DNA of 64,000 bases from Shinella fusca. GTDB taxonomy: Bacteria; Pseudomonadota; Alphaproteobacteria; Rhizobiales; Rhizobiaceae. The position numbers and the translations under genes are program-made. Numbering within the stretch: the stretch's first letter is position 1; each line of letters begins with the position of its first letter. Of this stretch, positions 27,429-39,929 are shown piece after piece. The stretch covers positions 1-64,000 of the forward strand of contig NZ_JACHIK010000003.1 of NCBI RefSeq assembly GCF_014203155.1, given 5' to 3'. The notes under the pieces are model-generated. The model was given only the letters and a program-made list of their open reading frames with translations, searched no databases and was not told where the DNA came from.

Positions 27429-30032
27429 ATGACGACGATGAAGCGGCCGGGCGAGGACACTATGCCGATCGTGGACCGCGGCATGCGGCCGGCGGTCGCG
27501 TTGCGGATCGTGCTGCTCGCCCTCGTGCTGGCGGCCTCCGCCGGCGCGTTCATCGTCTTCAAGAACCAGCTCGACAACGAACTGGTGCTCGGCGTTCTCG
27601 GCGTTCTCGCCATGGCCGGCATCTTCTTCGTCGTTTCCGCGCTCATCGGCTTCATCGAGGTGATGCCGGAGGCGAAGGATTCCGGCGAGCTGGCCCAGTC
27701 CTTCCTCGATTCCCATCCCGACGGCACCGTCGTCACCGACCGCAAGGGCCGCATCGTCTATGCCAACGCCGCCTATGGCGCGTTGACCGGGGCGAAGGGC
27801 GGCGCGGAAATCCAGACGCTCGAAACGCTGCTGTCGCGCAACCGCGAGGCGACGGAGGCCGTCTACCGCCTGACCAACGGCCTGCACGAGGGCAAGGAGG
27901 GCGCGGAGGAATTCCGTGTCCAGAAGACGCTCAACGCCACCTCCTCCAGCGGCTCCGGCGCCCACTGGTATCGCCTCAAGGCGCGCGTGCTGCCGAGCCG
28001 CAAGGGCGGCCAGCCGCTCTATATCTGGCAGATTTCCGACATCACCTCCGAGCGGGACGACCAGGAGCGCTTCTTCAAGGAATTGCAGAACGCCATCGAT
28101 TATCTCGACCATGCGCCGGCCGGCTTCTTCTCCGCCGGGCGCAAGGGCGAGATCGTCTATCTCAATGCGACGCTCGCCGAATGGCTCGGCATCGACCTGA
28201 CGAAATTCCAGCCCGGTTCGCTCGCCATTGCCGATGTCGTGGCGGGCGAGGGGCTTGCGCTCATCCAGTCCGTGCAGGCCGAGCCCGGCCTCAAGCGCAC
28301 CGAGACGCTGGACCTCGACCTGCGCAAGACCAACGGCCAGAGCCTTCCGGTGCGCATCGTGCACCGCGTCTCCTCCATGCGCGACGGCGCGCCGGGCGAA
28401 AGCCGCACCATCGTGCTGGCGCGCGAGGAGGGCGGGCAGAACGACCAGTCCGCCTCCATCGCCTCGATGCGCTTCACGCGCTTCTTCAACAACACGCCGA
28501 TGGCGATCGCCTCCGTCGACGGGGACGGGCGCATCCTGCGCACCAATGCGCCCTTCCTGAAGCTCTTTTCCGGCGTCGTCTCGCGGGACGACATCGACCG
28601 CGGCGTCAAGCTCGAGACCATCGTGCACGAGACCGATCGCGCGCGCCTCGAAGCCGCCGTGGAGGCCGCCAAGGACCGGCAGGGCGACATTCCGCCCATC
28701 GATTCCCTGCATCCGGCCGACGACGGCCGGCATTTCCGCTTCTACGTGAACGCCGTCATCGACCAGAGCGACGAGGCGCCGGAAGAGGCGGCCATCGTCT
28801 ATGCCGTCGAGATCACCGAGCAGAAGGCGCTCGAAACGCAGATGGCGCAGACGCAGAAGATGAACGCGGTGGGCACGCTTGCCGGCGGCATCGCGCACGA
28901 CTTCAACAACGTGCTGACGGCGATCCTGCTCTCCTCCGACCACCTGCTGCTCTCCGCGCGCCCTTCGGATGCGAGCTTCGCCGATCTCATGGAGATCAAG
29001 CGCAACGCCAACCGCGCTGCCGTGCTGGTGCGCCAGCTTCTCGCCTTCTCGCGCAAGCAGACGATGCGCCCGACGGTTCTCAACCTCACCGACGTCATCG
29101 GCGACCTGCGCATGCTGGTCGACCGCATGACCGGCACCAACGTCAAGATCGACGTGGAGTACGGCCGCGACCTCTGGGCGGTGAAGACGGACCTCGGCCA
29201 GTTCGAGCAGGTGCTGATCAACCTTGCCGTCAATGCGCGCGACGCCATGCCGGAGGGCGGCACCATCACCTTCCGCACGCGCAACGTGCCTGCCGAGGAA
29301 GCGGCCGCGCGCAACCTGCGCGACCTGCCGCCGGGCGACTATGTGGAGGTGGAGGTCGCCGACCAGGGCACCGGCATTCCGCAGGAGATCATCGACAAAA
29401 TCTTCGAGCCCTTCTTCACCACCAAGGAAGTGGGCAAGGGCACGGGCCTCGGCCTTTCCATGGTCTACGGCATCGTCAAGCAGTCCGGCGGCTACATCTA
29501 CCTCGATTCCGAGGTCGGCAAGGGCACGACCTTCCGCATCCTCATGCCGCGCCATATCGAGGAGATCGTGCCGGAAGCCGAGGCGGCGGTGCCGCAGGCC
29601 GGCGGCGGGCAGGCCGCTGCCGCCCTCCCGGCGCCGGAAAAGGAGCCGCGCGACCTGACCGGCGGCTCCGCCGTCGTTCTTCTCGTCGAGGACGAGGAGG
29701 CGGTGCGCCGCGGCGGCAAGCGCATGCTGGAGACCCGCGGCTACACGGTGCACGAGGCCGGCTCCGGCGTGGAAGCGCTCGAGATCATGGAAGAGCTGGA
29801 CGGCGCGGTCGACATCGTCGTCTCGGACGTCGTCATGCCGGAAATGGACGGGCCGTCGCTGCTGCGCGAATTGCGCAAGACCTATCCGGACATGAAGTTC
29901 ATCTTCGTCTCCGGTTACGCCGAAGACGCCTTCGCCCGCAACCTTCCCGCCGACGCCAAATTCGGCTTCCTGCCGAAGCCCTTCTCGCTGAAGCAGCTTG
30001 CCGAGGCGGTGCGGGAGATGCTGGACGCGTGA
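27429..30032 (+). CDS. cckA: Hybrid sensor histidine kinase CckA
   Basis: 867 residues. Two membrane spans (about 23-44 and 53-77), PAS regions (about 90-210, 220-335 and 345-465), a dimerisation box with His490 in GGIAHDFNN, an ATPase domain (about 585-708; the [22 protein letters not shown] boxes), a Pro/Ala linker and a receiver domain with Asp800 in [12 protein letters not shown]. CckA phosphorylates ChpT, which passes phosphate to CtrA and CpdR and so controls replication and division in alphaproteobacteria. Start at 27429 has AGGG ahead; a second ATG is at 27438. Divergent from the FliO-like gene. Confidence 0.95.
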   Translation: MTTMKRPGEDTMPIVDRGMRPAVALRIVLLALVLAASAGAFIVFKNQLDNELVLGVLGVLAMAGIFFVVSALIGFIEVMPEAKDSGELAQSFLDSHPDGTVVTDRKGRIVYANAAYGALTGAKGGAEIQTLETLLSRNREATEAVYRLTNGLHEGKEGAEEFRVQKTLNATSSSGSGAHWYRLKARVLPSRKGGQPLYIWQISDITSERDDQERFFKELQNAIDYLDHAPAGFFSAGRKGEIVYLNATLAEWLGIDLTKFQPGSLAIADVVAGEGLALIQSVQAEPGLKRTETLDLDLRKTNGQSLPVRIVHRVSSMRDGAPGESRTIVLAREEGGQNDQSASIASMRFTRFFNNTPMAIASVDGDGRILRTNAPFLKLFSGVVSRDDIDRGVKLETIVHETDRARLEAAVEAAKDRQGDIPPIDSLHPADDGRHFRFYVNAVIDQSDEAPEEAAIVYAVEITEQKALETQMAQTQKMNAVGTLAGGIAHDFNNVLTAILLSSDHLLLSARPSDASFADLMEIKRNANRAAVLVRQLLAFSRKQTMRPTVLNLTDVIGDLRMLVDRMTGTNVKIDVEYGRDLWAVKTDLGQFEQVLINLAVNARDAMPEGGTITFRTRNVPAEEAAARNLRDLPPGDYVEVEVADQGTGIPQEIIDKIFEPFFTTKEVGKGTGLGLSMVYGIVKQSGGYIYLDSEVGKGTTFRILMPRHIEEIVPEAEAAVPQAGGGQAAAALPAPEKEPRDLTGGSAVVLLVEDEEAVRRGGKRMLETRGYTVHEAGSGVEALEIMEELDGAVDIVVSDVVMPEMDGPSLLRELRKTYPDMKFIFVSGYAEDAFARNLPADAKFGFLPKPFSLKQLAEAVREMLDA

Positions 30033-30143
30033 GGCTGCGGGGCGGCGTTTGCGCTGTGCGGCTTCGATGGATGGGGGGAGGCGGCTGCTTACTCTATCCC
30101 TACCATCCAGACCCCCACCATCCGGGCCACCCACCTCTCCGCC

Positions 30144-30218
30144 GTCATGCTCGGGCTTGACCCGAGCATCCACAGCCGCAGGTGCCGTGTGGATCCTCGG
30201 GGCAAGCCCGAGGATGAC
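30144..30218. repeat. Double-hairpin palindromic repeat
   Basis: A 75-bp element. Its outer arms (about 30144-30174 and 30188-30218) are inverted copies with three mismatches in the first 28 bases. Each arm is itself a small palindrome: atgctcggg-cttga-cccgagcat on the left and atcctcgggg-caag-cccgaggat on the right. It lies between convergent cckA and psuG. A 16-base identical piece occurs at 75-90. Elements of this kind are widely scattered in rhizobial genomes. Confidence 0.8.
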
Positions 30219-30313
30219 GACCTTGGAGGGAGGTGCTGCACGGCGGCGGGGCGACACGAAAGAGACGGCGAAGTGCCGAAAAATGCGGCCGGGTAACCCG
30301 GCCGCCATCCTTG

Positions 30314-31240
30314 TCAATCCACCAGTGCCACGGCGATCTCCGCCGCCAGCCGCGCGTTGTTCTCCACCAGTGCGATGTTCGTCTTGAGGCTGCGCCCGTC
30401 CGTCAGGTGGAAGAGGTTGTCGAGCAGGTAGGGGGTGACGGCCTTGCCGGCGATCTCGTCGCGCTCGGCGTTGTCGATCGCGCGGGCGATGTAGATCTCC
30501 ATTTCCTCGCGCGGGATCTCGTCGGCCTCCGGCACGGGATTGGCGATCAGCATGCCGCCTGTAATGCCGAGCTCTTCGCGCACCGCCTGGAAATTGGCGA
30601 TGGCGGCCGGGCTGTTGAGCATCAGCGGGCTCTTGAGGCCCGAATCGCGCGACCAGAAGGCCGGGAAGACCGGGCTGTCGTAGGTGACGACCGGCACGCC
30701 GCGGGTCTCCAGCACTTCCAGCGTCTTCGGAATGTCGAGGATCGCCTTGGCGCCGGCGCAGACGACGATGACACCGGTGCGCGCCAGCTCCTCGAGGTCG
30801 GCCGAGATGTCGAAGGTCTCTTCCGCGCCGCGATGTACGCCGCCGATGCCGCCGGTGGCGAAGACTTTGATGCCGGCAAGCGCCGCGCCGATCATCGTCG
30901 CCGCGACCGTGGTGGCGCCCGTGCGGCGCTCGGCGATGGCGAAGGCGAGGTCGGCGCGTGAGACCTTCATGGCGCCCTCGCTCTGCGAGAGCGCTTCGAG
31001 CTGCGCATCCTCAAGGCCGATATGCAGCACGCCGTCGATCACCACGATGGTGGCCGGCACGGCGCCTTCCTCGCGGATGATGCGCTCGACGCTGCGCGCC
31101 ATGTCGAGATTGCCGGGATAGGGCATGCCGTGGGTGATGATGGTCGATTCGAGGGCGACGATCGGCGCGCCGCGTGCCTTGGCGGCGGCGACTTCGGCGG
31201 AATATTGCAGCGGCAGGCTGGGGGTGAGGGGGCGGGTCAT
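30314..31240 (-). CDS. psuG: Pseudouridine-5'-phosphate glycosidase
   Basis: 308 residues, normal length. It splits pseudouridine 5'-phosphate to uracil and ribose 5-phosphate. Characteristic parts are VALESTIITHGMPYPGN near residue 29, ATTVAATMIGAALAGIKVFATGGIGG in the middle and VVTYDSPVFPAFWSRDSG. The upstream neighbour on the same strand, 46 bp away, is the PfkB-type kinase that would supply its substrate, which makes a complete pseudouridine breakdown pair. Confidence 0.94.
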   Translation of the reverse strand: MTRPLTPSLPLQYSAEVAAAKARGAPIVALESTIITHGMPYPGNLDMARSVERIIREEGAVPATIVVIDGVLHIGLEDAQLEALSQSEGAMKVSRADLAFAIAERRTGATTVAATMIGAALAGIKVFATGGIGGVHRGAEETFDISADLEELARTGVIVVCAGAKAILDIPKTLEVLETRGVPVVTYDSPVFPAFWSRDSGLKSPLMLNSPAAIANFQAVREELGITGGMLIANPVPEADEIPREEMEIYIARAIDNAERDEIAGKAVTPYLLDNLFHLTDGRSLKTNIALVENNARLAAEIAVALVD

Positions 31241-31286
31241 GACGTGTCCTTACGCGATCCTGGGAGGAATCCTGGGCAAAAAAGTC

Positions 31287-32240
31287 TCATGACAGGATTT
31301 CGGCCTTCGGCACAAGAAAAAGTGCGCCGGCAAGCGCCTCTTCCGACATTTCCTCGGCGACGGCGAGGGGCGAGCGCACGGTGATGGCCGCCGCCGCCAC
31401 GCCATGGCGCAGCGCCTCGCCGATCCCCGCGCCACGGGCCCAGGCGCTGAGGAAACCGGAGGCGAGCGAATCGCCCGCCCCGGTGACGTCGCCGAGCGCG
31501 GGGATATCCGGCGGCACGACGAGGGCGGCGCCCGTCCCGTCGAAGGCGACGACGCCCCGGCCGCCGCGCGTCACCACGCCTGCGGAAAGCCCTGCTTCGC
31601 GCAGCGCCTTCGGCCAGTCGGCCGGGTCCTCCGGCGAAGCGCCTGTCAGCGTGCGGGCCTCCGCCTCGTTCATGAAGAGGAAGGCAAGGGTGGAAAGGTT
31701 TTCCCTGAACCGCACGACCTTCGCCGGCGAGATGGCGATGCCGGCGAGCGGCAGCCGCGAGGACGTCGCAGCCCGGGCGATCGCGGCAAGCGTTTCGGCC
31801 GGCAGGTTGGCGTCGGTGAGGATAATATCGGCCTCCGCCATGGCCTCGCGCATCGCCCGCTGCTGCAGGCGGCGCGGCGAGAACAGCCGGTAGAGCTCCA
31901 TGTCGGCGAGCGCGACGACGAGGTTGCCGTCCCGCTCGATGATCGCGGTATAGCTCGGCGTCGCGCGGTCGAGGAAGACGAAGGGCGTGTCCTCGACGCC
32001 CGCCGCTTCCGCCGCCGCCGTCACGATATCGCCGTCCGCATCCCCGCCGCGCGGCGAGACGAGCCGCACGCGGTGGCCGAGCCGGGCGAGGTTGCGCGCC
32101 GCGTTGAACGCGCCGCCGCCCGCCTCCACGAACCACGTTCCCGGATTGCTCGCCCCCGGCGCCGTCTCGCCGGCGATGCGCCCGCGCCTGTCCACATGGG
32201 CGCCGCCCAGCACCAGTATCCTGCTACCCGTCATCGTCAT
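31287..32240 (-). CDS. psuK: PfkB-family kinase, probable pseudouridine kinase
   Basis: 317 residues of the ribokinase/PfkB family. The N-terminal [14 protein letters not shown] and the C-terminal [15 protein letters not shown] motif with the catalytic Asp are present. Specificity for pseudouridine is deduced from the psuG gene directly downstream; the sequence alone would also allow another sugar or nucleoside. Divergent from recA across 222 bp. An ATG at 32234 would serve nearly as well as the one chosen. Confidence 0.85.
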   Translation of the reverse strand: MTMTGSRILVLGGAHVDRRGRIAGETAPGASNPGTWFVEAGGGAFNAARNLARLGHRVRLVSPRGGDADGDIVTAAAEAAGVEDTPFVFLDRATPSYTAIIERDGNLVVALADMELYRLFSPRRLQQRAMREAMAEADIILTDANLPAETLAAIARAATSSRLPLAGIAISPAKVVRFRENLSTLAFLFMNEAEARTLTGASPEDPADWPKALREAGLSAGVVTRGGRGVVAFDGTGAALVVPPDIPALGDVTGAGDSLASGFLSAWARGAGIGEALRHGVAAAAITVRSPLAVAEEMSEEALAGALFLVPKAEILS

Positions 32241-32377
32241 CCTCTATGCGCCGATTCGGCCCCGAACGCCCGCCGCGGCAGGGGTACCGGACCTGTTCGC
32301 CCGCCTGTTCCACCCACCGGAAACGAAAATAGAACACGCACTCAATTCACAAATCCATTCAAATGGATGATGGTGCC

Positions 32378-32406
32378 TTGCAAAACGAGAACAAAATGTG
32401 TACATA
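32378..32406 (+). promoter_or_regulatory. recA promoter with overlapping SOS operator
   Basis: TTGCAA (32378-32383), 17 bases and TACATA (32401-32406) form a sigma-70 promoter. Over it lies TTG-N11-CAA (32378-32394), the LexA operator form described for Rhizobium recA. A GAAC-N7-GTAC (32389-32403), one base from the alphaproteobacterial GAAC-N7-GAAC site, is also there. LexA bound here would cover both promoter elements. Confidence 0.7.
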
Positions 32407-32462
32407 GCTTTCATCGGCGGCTTCGTTGCCTGTCTTGCTTCAATAACCTAAAGGTGGACCAA

Positions 32463-33548
32463 ATGGCACAGAACACTTTGCGGCTCGTAGAGGATAAAAC
32501 AGTGGATAAAAGCAAGGCACTCGAAGCGGCTCTCTCCCAGATCGAGCGCTCGTTCGGCAAGGGCTCCATCATGAAGCTCGGCGGCAAGGACAGCGTGATC
32601 GAGGTCGAGACGGTCTCGACGGGTTCGCTCAGCCTCGACGTCGCGCTCGGCATCGGCGGCCTGCCGAAGGGCCGCATCATCGAGATCTACGGGCCGGAAA
32701 GCTCGGGCAAGACGACGCTGGCGCTGCAGACCATCGCCGAATCCCAGAAGAAGGGCGGCATCTGCGCCTTCGTCGATGCCGAGCACGCGCTCGATCCGGT
32801 CTATGCCCGCAAGCTCGGCGTCGACCTTGAAAACCTGCTGATCTCGCAGCCGGACACCGGCGAGCAGGCGCTTGAGATCACCGATACGCTGGTGCGCTCC
32901 GGCGCCATCGACGTGCTGGTCGTCGACTCGGTCGCAGCGCTTACGCCGCGTGCCGAAATCGAGGGCGAGATGGGCGAGAGCCTGCCCGGCCTCCAGGCCC
33001 GCTTGATGAGCCAGGCGCTGCGCAAGCTGACGGCGTCCATCTCCAAGTCCAACACGATGGTCATCTTCATCAACCAGATCCGCATGAAGATCGGCGTCGT
33101 CTACGGTTCGCCGGAAGTGACGACCGGCGGCAACGCGCTGAAGTTCTACGCCTCCGTCCGCCTCGACATCCGCCGCATCGGCGCCGTCAAGGAGCGCGAC
33201 GAGGTGATCGGCAACCAGACCCGCGTCAAGGTCGTCAAGAACAAGATGGCCCCGCCCTTCAAGCAGGTCGAGTTCGACATCATGTACGGCGAGGGCGTGT
33301 CCAAGACGGGCGAGCTCATCGACCTCGGCGTCAAGGCCGGCATCGTCGAGAAGTCGGGCGCTTGGTTCTCCTACAACAGCCAGCGCCTCGGCCAGGGCCG
33401 CGAGAACGCCAAGACGTTCCTGCGCGACAACCCGGATCTCGCCCGCGAGATCGAGACGGCGCTGCGCCAGAATGCCGGCCTCATCGCCGACCGCTTCCTG
33501 GAAAACGGCGGGCCGGATCCGAACGACGGCGGCGACGGCGAAGTGTAA
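32463..33548 (+). CDS. recA: Recombinase RecA
   Basis: 361 residues. It forms filaments on single-stranded DNA for strand exchange and triggers LexA self-cleavage in the SOS response. Walker A is GPESSGKT (residues 77-84), Walker B is LVVDSVAAL, and the [12 protein letters not shown] and [10 protein letters not shown] loops follow. The start at 32463 gives the usual [12 protein letters not shown]; the in-frame sequence before it is non-coding and carries the promoter. Followed by an intrinsic terminator. Confidence 0.98.
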   Translation: MAQNTLRLVEDKTVDKSKALEAALSQIERSFGKGSIMKLGGKDSVIEVETVSTGSLSLDVALGIGGLPKGRIIEIYGPESSGKTTLALQTIAESQKKGGICAFVDAEHALDPVYARKLGVDLENLLISQPDTGEQALEITDTLVRSGAIDVLVVDSVAALTPRAEIEGEMGESLPGLQARLMSQALRKLTASISKSNTMVIFINQIRMKIGVVYGSPEVTTGGNALKFYASVRLDIRRIGAVKERDEVIGNQTRVKVVKNKMAPPFKQVEFDIMYGEGVSKTGELIDLGVKAGIVEKSGAWFSYNSQRLGQGRENAKTFLRDNPDLAREIETALRQNAGLIADRFLENGGPDPNDGGDGEV

Positions 33549-33860
33549 TCGCCGCGCAACGGTGGTGAAAAACTCGAAAGACCGGCCTCTTCTTCGCGAA
33601 AGGCCGGTTTTTTGGTGTCTGGACAGGTGCCGAGGCGGGCGATAAAAGCCTTGGGTTCTCGCGCGCGCCCGGGGTTTCCGGCCTTTTTGGGAAGGCTGTC
33701 GGCAGGCGCGCGCAACTTCGACGGAATTCGCGGATGGATGGCCCTTGCGGCCTCCGGCGGGCACTCCGGCCGGCGGGGCGATTTCGCATCTGCTGAACGT
33801 GACATTGGGTGGATGACGCGCCGGTCTCCGGCGTGCGCAGGGCAAGATGAAGGACGCGAT
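33549..33860. other. 312-bp gap between recA and alaS
   Basis: Holds the recA terminator (33581-33613) near its start. The rest is GC-rich with no ribosome-sited coding frame, and no T-box or attenuator-like structure was recognised ahead of alaS. It presumably contains the alaS promoter, but no clear -35/-10 pair could be picked. Confidence 0.55.
33581..33613 (+). terminator. Intrinsic terminator of recA
   Basis: Arms accggcct (33581-33588) and aggccggt (33601-33608) with a 12-base loop, followed by tttttt (33608-33613). It lies 32 bp after the recA stop. Confidence 0.9.
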
Positions 33861-36524
<2,664 letters not shown>

Positions 36525-36552
36525 CCTTTTTCGAGACGGAAAATCGATCATG

Positions 36553-36576
36553 CGGCGGGCCTCGGCCCGCCGTTTT
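36553..36576 (+). terminator. Intrinsic terminator of alaS
   Basis: Arms cggcgggcc (36553-36561) and ggcccgccg (36564-36572), followed by tttt (36573-36576). The stem is perfect with a minimal loop. It lies about 30 bp after the alaS stop. Confidence 0.75.
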
Positions 36577-36632
36577 CGTTTGCGAAGTCTTCAAGGTTTG
36601 CGCCTAGTCTCGCCGCGTGCGGAGTGCGTGCC

Positions 36633-37865
36633 TTGATTGAAGATATCATCAGCATATCGACCTTGATGATCTGTACCTTCCTGTCGACCATGGTCGTCGG
36701 GATTTTCATGCTCCAGGTCTGGCTGACCGACCGGCGCCATGCGGCGGCCGGCTACTGGTGCGTTTCCATGTGGGTCGGCTCGCTGTGCACGCTGCTCTAT
36801 GCGCTTCGCCCGGTCGGCTTTCCCCTGTTAACCGTCGGGCTCAGCAATGCGCTCGCCGCCTTCGCCTATGCCCTCATGTGGGCGGGCTTCCGGGTGTTCG
36901 ACCGCCGGCGGGTCCATCTGCCGGTCGTGCTCACCGGGCCGGCGCTTTGGGGGCTCGCCTATCTCTTCCTGCCGCAGGTTTCGGGCGATGTGAACAACCG
37001 CATCATCCTCTCCTCGGTGATCATCACCACCTATTCGCTCTGGATGGGCGTCGACATCTGGCGCGGACGCGGCGGCGAAAGGCTGCCGACCCGCACCATG
37101 TCCGCCGTCTTCTTCCTCACCCACGGCGTCATCTATTCGCTGCGCATCCCCATGGCGATCCTCACGCCGGCGCAGCTTGCCCACGGCACGGCCTATTCCG
37201 CCTGGTTCGCCGTGTTCTCGCTGGAGCTGTTCGCCCACACGATCCTTGCCGCCGTAGCCATGCTGGTGCTCATCAAGGAGCGCGGCGAGGCGCTTTACCG
37301 GCAGGCCTCGCGCACCGACGCGCTGACCGGGATACCCAACCGCGGCTCCTTCCTCGAAGATATCCAGACGTGGCTCTCCGGCAAGGGGCAGGGCACGCTG
37401 ATGATCTTCGACCTCGACCGCTTCAAGGCGATCAACGACACGCACGGCCATGTCGCGGGCGATACGGTGCTGAAGCGTTTTTCCGCCCGCGTCAGCGCGC
37501 TATTGGAGGATGGCATGCTGTTCTGCCGCTTCGGCGGCGAGGAATTCGCGCTCTTCGCGCCGGTGCACGATATAGCCCGGGCCGAAGCCTTCGCGGAAAT
37601 GCTGCGCCGGGAGACGGCGGGTATCGCCATCGCCTCCGGGGCGGGCGATATCCGCATGTCCGTCAGCATCGGCCTTGCCGATGTGGCGACCTTCGGGGCG
37701 GATTTCGACCGGCTGCATTCCGCCGCCGACAGCGCGCTCTATGCCGCCAAGGAGGCCGGGCGCGACCGCGTGATGCGGGCGACGCCCTCCGCCGGTCTTC
37801 CGGATATGGCCGGCCGCATGCGGGCTGCCGATGCGCCACCGGCAAGCACCGCGCTATCGGCGTGA
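36633..37865 (+). CDS. Membrane diguanylate cyclase (GGDEF)
   Basis: 410 residues. The N-terminal half has about six membrane spans with no named sensor fold. The GGDEF domain covers about residues 235-395: TDALTGIPNRGSFLED, FDLDRFKAINDTHGH and the active-site RFGGEEFAL, so it should make cyclic di-GMP. A TTG at 36633 has GGAG eight bases ahead and is preferred; a GTG at 36624 lies in frame with no ribosome site. Its TGA stop directly touches the stop of the GST gene on the other strand. Confidence 0.85.
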   Translation: MIEDIISISTLMICTFLSTMVVGIFMLQVWLTDRRHAAAGYWCVSMWVGSLCTLLYALRPVGFPLLTVGLSNALAAFAYALMWAGFRVFDRRRVHLPVVLTGPALWGLAYLFLPQVSGDVNNRIILSSVIITTYSLWMGVDIWRGRGGERLPTRTMSAVFFLTHGVIYSLRIPMAILTPAQLAHGTAYSAWFAVFSLELFAHTILAAVAMLVLIKERGEALYRQASRTDALTGIPNRGSFLEDIQTWLSGKGQGTLMIFDLDRFKAINDTHGHVAGDTVLKRFSARVSALLEDGMLFCRFGGEEFALFAPVHDIARAEAFAEMLRRETAGIAIASGAGDIRMSVSIGLADVATFGADFDRLHSAADSALYAAKEAGRDRVMRATPSAGLPDMAGRMRAADAPPASTALSA

Positions 37866-38504
37866 TCAGCCGGCGTTTGCCGCCTGAAGCTGGCGGTGCA
37901 TCTCCTCGTCGTCGAGGGCCCTGGCTTTCAGGTAGGCGGGGCGATCCTTCAGGCGATCCCAATAGGCCTGGAATTCCGGCCGCGGCTCGATCGTGTTGAA
38001 CTGCAGGCCCCAGTTGACGTGCGCGCCCACATAGACGTCGGCGGCCGTGAAGGCATTGCCGGTAATGTAGGGCGTGCGGCCGACGGCGAGCGACAGCGCG
38101 TCCATCACCGCTTCGAAGCTGCCGCAGCCGATGCTGCGCTGGCGTTCCTTCGGGATCTCGATGCCGAAGGCCTTGAGGGAAACGGCCGTTTCCAGAGGGC
38201 CGGCGGCGAAGAAGAGCCAGCGATAGTAGTCGGCGCGGGCATCGTTGGCCGGTGCGAGGCCGGCTTCGGGGAAGGCGTCGGCGAGATAGGCGCAGATCGC
38301 CGCGCCCTCGGTAACGACCGCCTTGCCGTGGCGGATGGCGGGCACCTTGCCCATCGGGTTGAGCGCGAGGTAGTCCGGCGCCTTCATCGAGCCGTCATAG
38401 GTCAGCCATTGTATGCGGTAGGGCGCGCCCACCTCTTCCAGCATCCAGCGGGCGATGCGCCCGCGCGACATGGGGTTGCTGTAGAAAACCAGTTCGTCTG
38501 CCAT
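37866..38504 (-). CDS. Glutathione S-transferase family protein
   Basis: 212 residues. A thioredoxin-like N-terminal domain (FYSNPMSRGRIARWMLEEVG, where Ser takes the catalytic place) with the cis-Pro region GKVPAIRHGKAVVTEGAAI, then an all-helix C-terminal domain with the NAFTAADVYVG N-capping box. It probably conjugates or reduces electrophiles with glutathione; the substrate is unknown. The ATG at 38504 has AGGAGAGG just upstream. Its stop abuts that of the GGDEF gene with no bases between. Confidence 0.9.
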   Translation of the reverse strand: MADELVFYSNPMSRGRIARWMLEEVGAPYRIQWLTYDGSMKAPDYLALNPMGKVPAIRHGKAVVTEGAAICAYLADAFPEAGLAPANDARADYYRWLFFAAGPLETAVSLKAFGIEIPKERQRSIGCGSFEAVMDALSLAVGRTPYITGNAFTAADVYVGAHVNWGLQFNTIEPRPEFQAYWDRLKDRPAYLKARALDDEEMHRQLQAANAG

Positions 38505-38561
38505 GGGCCTCTCCTGTGCTGGCGGGAGAATAGGGCAAGGGGCGGACGCTGCAAGAGGCAG

Positions 38562-38596
38562 AAAAAAGCCCGGCGGCGGGACCGTCGGGCTTTTTC
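38562..38596. terminator. Bidirectional intrinsic terminator
   Basis: Arms aaaaagcccg (38563-38572) and cgggcttttt (38586-38595) around a 13-base loop, so it has T-runs on both strands. It touches the stop codon of the Bcr/CflA gene, which it should terminate, ahead of the GST gene. Confidence 0.85.
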
Positions 38597-38598
38597 GT

Positions 38599-39846
38599 TC
38601 AGACCGGCTTGTTGTGCGGCTGGAAGAGCTTTCCGCGCTCGGCGAGGAGCACGAAGACGAGGCCGACGATCGACACGGAGAAGAAGCCGGTGACGAGCGG
38701 CAGCGCCGTGCCGTTGAAGGACTGGCCGATGACCGCGCCGATGATCGTGCCGCCGGCCGTGCCCATGAAGCCGAGCACGGAGGAGGCCGTGCCGGCGACG
38801 TGGCCGAGCGGCTCCATGGCGAGCGAGTTGAAGTTCGAGCCGATCCAGCCGAACTGGAACATCGCCAGCGCGAAGAGCACGATGAAGATCGGGAAGGGCA
38901 CATGCGGCGTCCACAGCAGCGTCAGCACCAGCCAGAGCGTGTTGATGCCGAGGAAGCCCAAAAGCGCGCCATGCGACAGGCGCCGCATGCCGAACCGGCC
39001 GACGAGGCGCGAATTGACGAAGGACGACAGCGCCATGAAGGTGGCGACGCCCGCAAAGGCGAGCGGGAACCACACGCCGAGCTCGTAGATGCCGACATAG
39101 ATCTGCTGGGCCGAGTTGATGAAGCCGAACAGCGCGCCGAAGATGAACGTGCTCGCCAGCGTATAACAGAGCGCCACGCGGTCCGTCAGCACGATGCGGA
39201 AGCCGCCGAGCACCGAGCGCACCGTGAAGGGGCGCACGTCGTCGGCGTGCAGCGTCTCGGGCAGGCGCAGATACATCCAGGTGCCGATGACGGCGGCCAT
39301 CACCGCCATGAAGACGAAGATCAGGTGCCATTCGCCGAACAGCATGACGATCTGCCCCGTGCCCGGCGCCATGACCGGCACGACCATGAACACCATCATG
39401 ATCAGCGACATGACCTCGGCCATCGCGCGCCCGCCGAAGACGTCGCGGACGATGGAGACGGTGATGACGCGCATGGCGGCCGAGCCGATGCCCTGGATGA
39501 AGCGCAGCGCAAGGAGCGCGGCAAAGCTCGGCACGAGGATCGCCGCAAGCGAGGAGACGACGTAGATGGCAAGGCCGAAGAACATGGGGCTGCGCCGGCC
39601 GAAACGGTCGGAGACCGGGCCGTAGAGAAGCTGCGCGAAGGCAAAGCCGATCAGGTAGGCCGAAATGACATACTGCCGATGGTTCTCGTTTTCCACGCCG
39701 AGGCTGGCGCCGATCTGCTGGAGGCCGGGCAGCATGATGTCGATGGCAAGCGCGTTGAGCGCCATGAGGAGTGCCATGAGCGCGATGAATTCTATCTTGC
39801 CCATGCCTTTCAGGCGCTGGGCCGCTTCGGGGGAAAGTCCAGTCAT
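38599..39846 (-). CDS. Bcr/CflA family multidrug efflux MFS transporter
   Basis: 415-residue 12-span drug:proton antiporter. MALNALAIDIMLPGL in span 1, the loop-2 GPVSDRFGRRSPM motif and the span-4/5 RFIQGIGSAAMRV region mark the Bcr/CflA branch. Substrates are usually chloramphenicol-, bicyclomycin- or sulfonamide-like compounds, but cannot be predicted here. Transcribed alone, with a terminator touching its end. Confidence 0.88.
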   Translation of the reverse strand: MTGLSPEAAQRLKGMGKIEFIALMALLMALNALAIDIMLPGLQQIGASLGVENENHRQYVISAYLIGFAFAQLLYGPVSDRFGRRSPMFFGLAIYVVSSLAAILVPSFAALLALRFIQGIGSAAMRVITVSIVRDVFGGRAMAEVMSLIMMVFMVVPVMAPGTGQIVMLFGEWHLIFVFMAVMAAVIGTWMYLRLPETLHADDVRPFTVRSVLGGFRIVLTDRVALCYTLASTFIFGALFGFINSAQQIYVGIYELGVWFPLAFAGVATFMALSSFVNSRLVGRFGMRRLSHGALLGFLGINTLWLVLTLLWTPHVPFPIFIVLFALAMFQFGWIGSNFNSLAMEPLGHVAGTASSVLGFMGTAGGTIIGAVIGQSFNGTALPLVTGFFSVSIVGLVFVLLAERGKLFQPHNKPV

Positions 39847-39870
39847 ATCAATTTAATCCATGAAAGAGAT

Positions 39871-39896
39871 AAGGCGCCGCTTTATGCGGCGCCTTT
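39871..39896 (-). terminator. Intrinsic terminator of grxD
   Basis: Arms aaggcgccgc (39871-39880) and gcggcgcctt (39886-39895) around tttat. Read on the minus strand it lies about 35 bp after the grxD stop, and is followed by tatctctttc. Confidence 0.7.
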
Positions 39897-39929
39897 GAAA
39901 AGCTCTGGGCCGGAATGGACCGTTAAGCG

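Noticed and set aside
27383-30160. 925-residue Arg-rich frame over cckA
   Set aside because: Out-of-frame reading of cckA with no recognisable domain.
26919-30317. 1,132-residue minus-strand frame opposite cckA
   Set aside because: His/Asp/Arg-rich antisense artefact; the cckA protein is intact with all kinase motifs.
33600-33860. Attenuator or T-box ahead of alaS
   Set aside because: No specifier loop, T-box sequence or leader peptide was found; this mechanism is rare in Gram-negatives.
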